Assembly: GCA_964649095.1 (NCBI GenBank)
Contig: CAZYPH010000127.1
Location: 1 to 6,314, forward strand
Length of the DNA stretch: 6,314 nt
Source of the DNA: CAZYPH01 sp964649095
GTDB taxonomy: Bacteria; Bdellovibrionota; UBA1018; UBA923
Direction of reading: 5' to 3'
In this document: in pieces, positions 3,502 through 6,314 of the stretch
Layout of the letters: every line of letters starts with the position of its first letter
How positions within the stretch are numbered: position 1 is the stretch's first letter
The notes under the pieces: generated by a model
The model's database searches: none
What the model was told of the DNA's origin: nothing
The model's input: the letters and a program-made list of their open reading frames with translations, nothing else
Position numbers and translations under genes: made by a program

Positions 3502-6314
3502 TCAAAATTTACTCAGATTTAACTCAAAAAACTTAGCCGTGCCCTGTACGCGTTCAATCTTGATAAGATCGATAGAACTATCGTGTGATAGGGGAATGAG
3601 AATTTGTTTTTCTGTGACTTGTCCACTGGCTCCGGCCAAATAAGTAAACGTGTCGGCTATCATGCTAGAGCCGCCGATGAAGTGTCGGTACCTGGGTTGG
3701 TTCGTCGATTGAATTTGTTCCGCATAACGTAGTGGGTTGCGAATAAGTTGCACGCGGATAAGCGCGCGGTCTTGTTCGTTGGAGCGGTCGTGATCGTCGT
3801 TTTGAATTTGGGGTGTGTCGTTGTCGTAGTAGCCGTGCGGACGGGTGTTTTTATCGAATGGTAAAAAACGTAGATTCAAAAGCAGGTTTTCGTTTGCAGT
3901 GAAATGGTTGCGGTCTAAGTCGATATAGATAGCACCGACAAATTTTTTGCTAACGGAACTATCGCCCGTATTGATGGGGCCTTGTCCATAACAAGCGCCG
4001 TCAGAGACTTGATAGAATTGATCGCCGCTGGATGTGGGTGCTGGTTCGTTGAAGGCTAAAATAGATCCGTAGCGTTGGGTCGGTCCGTCGCTACCGTTTT
4101 GGTAACGATCGGGGCGTATCTGCCTCCATGTACCCTGGCTAGAACAGGTTTGAGACGACTCGGAGCACACGCTAGAATCGGTATACTCTGGGGGGGTATA
4201 TTCCCAGAGGTCGTTTAAAGCATGCACGCCGTCGGCGCAGCCAGTGTCGCTGCAGCCGTAGCCACCAAATAAATAAAATTTATGATGGGCTTTGTCATAA
4301 GAAATTGCTGCGGATGCGCGTTTGGTGGGTGCGGTGGCTGGGTTGAGATACAGCCAACGCCCTTCTACTTCGCGCTGGGTCGGTTTTGTAATGGCACCTA
4401 AGAGTGGGTCGTTGTCTAAAAACCGCGGGCGGCCACTGAGCCAGTAGTCGAGGCTAAATACATTGGGTTGATAGTTGGTAACCGTGTCGGAACTGGCATA
4501 TTCGACCGCAGTGGGTGGTAGGTAAATCCAGGTGTCGTTTTTTAATGCCGTCGGTGTATTGCAATTGCCGAGTGGGTTGCCAAAACTGGTGCTGCCTGCA
4601 GTTGCGTTAATGCTGGTAGGAGCTGCTGTACAGCCCCCAAATACTAAAACGCCGTGGTGGCGTGCGTCGATAGCCATCGATTGTTCGAATCGCGCATCGG
4701 GGGCGATGGAAGCCGAATCAAACGAGATTTTTTTTAAGCACCCGCCCGGCGGAAAGATATAGTTGTTGGCGAAGAACGGGCGTAGGGCGCGTGGAGATGT
4801 GATGTTGAGGCCCTCAGGGGATGGAGACGATAGATAGGGAAAACCCAACGTCGCATGAATGGTAGCTGAGGCGAGAGTTGTCACGCCCGTATCAAAAAAA
4901 CATGCGGCGTTCGGGCGTCGATTGTTAGCTGGGGGTTCAAATATCCATACCGTTTTGTTGGTCAGAGTGGGCGCGCTCGCGATGCCTTGTAGGCCACCAA
5001 AAATGATAAACTGATTATATTTAGAGTCGTAGACCGTGCGGTGAAAACCGAGGCCATCAAAAGTTGGGGTACTGATGGTAGCGCTCGAAGTGGTTGAAGT
5101 GCTGTTGTAAGCGATGCTGCGGACCGTTTGTAGCGTGCTTAGGCCAGAGTGTGTAGTAAGTACCTGCCAATCGCCGCCAAGTACAGGTTGCGGAGCGGTG
5201 TCTTGAGCGTAGCTGTGGGGTTTGTAGATCGCAATTTGATTGACGGCGCCCGGTGTGGCCAGTGAAAGCCTGAATCCGCCGATGGATAGAAAATAGTCGT
5301 GGCCGTCGTTTAAGATGTCGTAGCTTGAGCTGTTTTTTCGCGTCTCCATCGAAGGCTCGCGTCGAGAACTAAACGTAAACGTTCCGCCGACGGTGGGGGT
5401 GGGGTTCTTGGCATCATACTCCGGCGGAACCGAGGGTAGACTTGACCCATAATAGATGGTGCTAGGAGCCCGCGAAACAGCCTGCGGCAGAATAGTCGAA
5501 CTAAGCTGTCCATTCGATTCAAAATGGAGGCGCAGGATATGTGGATTTTGATAAAATGATGTTGTGCTGTCCGTTGTATTCGCATAGGTACCACCATATA
5601 TATACATTTCATTATGTAAATGGTCGTAGTCGCCGCCAGCCCATAATAAGCCTGGTGCATTCGACGTGCTAGTGCCTAATCCCGGTAGACTGACATTATC
5701 AGTTGTCCATGTCGCTGGGGCGAGAGCGGTTGAAGTGGGTTGTGTCGCAGTTAACGTATGGATGTCGCCTTTTAAGCCGTAGGTCGCTGTTGGCGTGCAG
5801 CTGGTATCGCCGTTAACGCAGCCATAGCCGCCTACCAGTGTCATACGGTTGAGAAAACCAGAGTTGGGGAGTCCATCATCAAACGTTGCGCAGTTGGCGG
5901 CCTCGGGTGCGCCACCGCCGGTGAAGGCGCAGCCTGTTGAAGTGCTTGGTCCATAGAGTGCGTTCGAGTTGGTGAGTTCTACAGCGATGTTTTTTAACCA
6001 ATCGGGTTTCGTTGTTACCGTTCGGCCTGTGAGTGGGTTGTGAAATACTTTGCCGTCGCCACTACAAGAGTACGAGTTGGGGCTTTGGTTGTTGTAAAAG
6101 CGGTCGCGTGAAAGTTGGATGCCGATAGTGGGTGTGTTTTGTAGAGCAGTAATGGTGTCGGCAATAGTGCTATCGCCACCACTACCCGTGCTGCCTGTGT
6201 TACTAGTGGCAGCTGATCTAGGGTTTGTAATCTTGCGCCCAACAGGAACCGGCGGTTCATTGGGGCCACATGAAGATATTATAATTAGTATATATATACT
6301 AAGGAATACGTATA
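3502..6314 (-). CDS. Large Kelch-repeat beta-propeller lipoprotein (start just beyond right edge)
   Basis: The frame is open from the stop (TGA, 3504-3502) to the right edge, giving 936 visible residues. The first in-frame ATG, at 5844, is not the start. Upstream codons continue as propeller-like sequence and reach YVFLSIYILIIISSC, a hydrophobic signal ending in a lipobox (ISS-C, Cys codon 6270-6268). The true start must lie a few codons outside the window. The Cys is followed by GPNEPPVPV with no Asp at +2, so by the E. coli Lol rule the mature chain (922 residues) would sit in the outer membrane. Kelch-type blades recur, for example YIYGG, FIIFGG, VLVFGG and FYLFGG, with downstream LKNDTWIY and LNDLWEYTPP; I count about six or seven. 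Several blades carry Cys pairs. Roughly the last 160 residues (to SKF) form a separate, probably beta-sandwich, region with an Asp/Asn-rich loop at 3769-3855. The ligand or enzymatic role is unknown; Kelch/galactose-oxidase-like folds mostly bind proteins or glycans. Confidence 0.85.
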   Translation of the reverse strand, partial: YVFLSIYILIIISSCGPNEPPVPVGRKITNPRSAATSNTGSTGSGGDSTIADTITALQNTPTIGIQLSRDRFYNNQSPNSYSCSGDGKVFHNPLTGRTVTTKPDWLKNIAVELTNSNALYGPSTSTGCAFTGGGAPEAANCATFDDGLPNSGFLNRMTLVGGYGCVNGDTSCTPTATYGLKGDIHTLTATQPTSTALAPATWTTDNVSLPGLGTSTSNAPGLLWAGGDYDHLHNEMYIYGGTYANTTDSTTSFYQNPHILRLHFESNGQLSSTILPQAVSRAPSTIYYGSSLPSVPPEYDAKNPTPTVGGTFTFSSRREPSMETRKNSSSYDILNDGHDYFLSIGGFRLSLATPGAVNQIAIYKPHSYAQDTAPQPVLGGDWQVLTTHSGLSTLQTVRSIAYNSTSTTSSATISTPTFDGLGFHRTVYDSKYNQFIIFGGLQGIASAPTLTNKTVWIFEPPANNRRPNAACFFDTGVTTLASATIHATLGFPYLSSPSPEGLNITSPRALRPFFANNYIFPPGGCLKKISFDSASIAPDARFEQSMAIDARHHGVLVFGGCTAAPTSINATAGSTSFGNPLGNCNTPTALKNDTWIYLPPTAVEYASSDTVTNYQPNVFSLDYWLSGRPRFLDNDPLLGAITKPTQREVEGRWLYLNPATAPTKRASAAISYDKAHHKFYLFGGYGCSDTGCADGVHALNDLWEYTPPEYTDSSVCSESSQTCSSQGTWRQIRPDRYQNGSDGPTQRYGSILAFNEPAPTSSGDQFYQVSDGACYGQGPINTGDSSVSKKFVGAIYIDLDRNHFTANENLLLNLRFLPFDKNTRPHGYYDNDTPQIQNDDHDRSNEQDRALIRVQLIRNPLRYAEQIQSTNQPRYRHFIGGSSMIADTFTYLAGASGQVTEKQILIPLSHDSSIDLIKIERVQGTAKFFELNLSKF

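Noticed and set aside
4532..4762. Plus-strand 76-codon frame
   Set aside because: It is antisense to the Kelch gene, with no domain or start signal.
6015..6269. Minus-strand 84-codon frame at the right end, and a 116-codon frame at 5310-5660
   Set aside because: They lie on the same strand but in another frame within the Kelch lipoprotein gene, which is continuous and has domain features throughout.

Overview
The window looks like a piece of a Gram-negative bacterial chromosome. An outer-membrane-type lipoprotein, two proteins with Sec-type signal peptides and a TatA-type translocase subunit all point to a double-membrane cell. Coding regions have moderate GC, and the spacers are strikingly AT-rich. 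The combination of a TatA with an FGPKKLPELG motif and a very large Kelch-repeat lipoprotein reminds me of Bdellovibrionota or deltaproteobacterial-type genomes. That is only an impression and no marker gene here fixes the taxonomy. No rRNA, tRNA, CRISPR array, transposase or prophage gene was seen.

Layout, left to right. (1) Positions 1-244, minus strand: the first 81 codons of a predicted secreted protein that runs off the left edge. (2) A 203-bp divergent spacer. (3) 448-768, plus: a TatA/E-family Tat translocase subunit. (4) A 113-bp spacer with a 13-16 bp hairpin that may end tatA transcription, followed by an AT-rich promoter region. (5) 882-2300, plus: an M20-family zinc dipeptidase with all expected metal and catalytic residues. 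(6) After only 24 bp, a convergent minus-strand block. Read in its own direction (right to left) it holds a >936-residue Kelch-repeat lipoprotein (3502 to beyond 6314), a 245-bp AT-rich gap, a 195-residue predicted secreted coiled-coil protein (2669-3256), and a 103-residue stand-alone RAMA-like domain protein (2325-2636).

Most of the genes are about the cell envelope and protein export, but they do not form one obvious pathway. The tatA and M20 genes appear to be separately promoted housekeeping-type genes. The 195-residue gene and the RAMA-like gene are 32 bp apart and each has a good Shine-Dalgarno, so they could be co-transcribed. The Kelch lipoprotein lies upstream of them, across a long AT-rich spacer.

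The most informative points are four. The Kelch gene extends through the right edge, with a lipobox just inside it, so the first in-frame ATG (5844) is internal. Its propeller blades carry recurring cysteine pairs. A small RAMA-like protein stands alone without a methyltransferase. The two divergent genes at the left lack Shine-Dalgarno sites but have -10-like hexamers almost touching their start codons. I found no convincing evidence of a complete undescribed system in this window.
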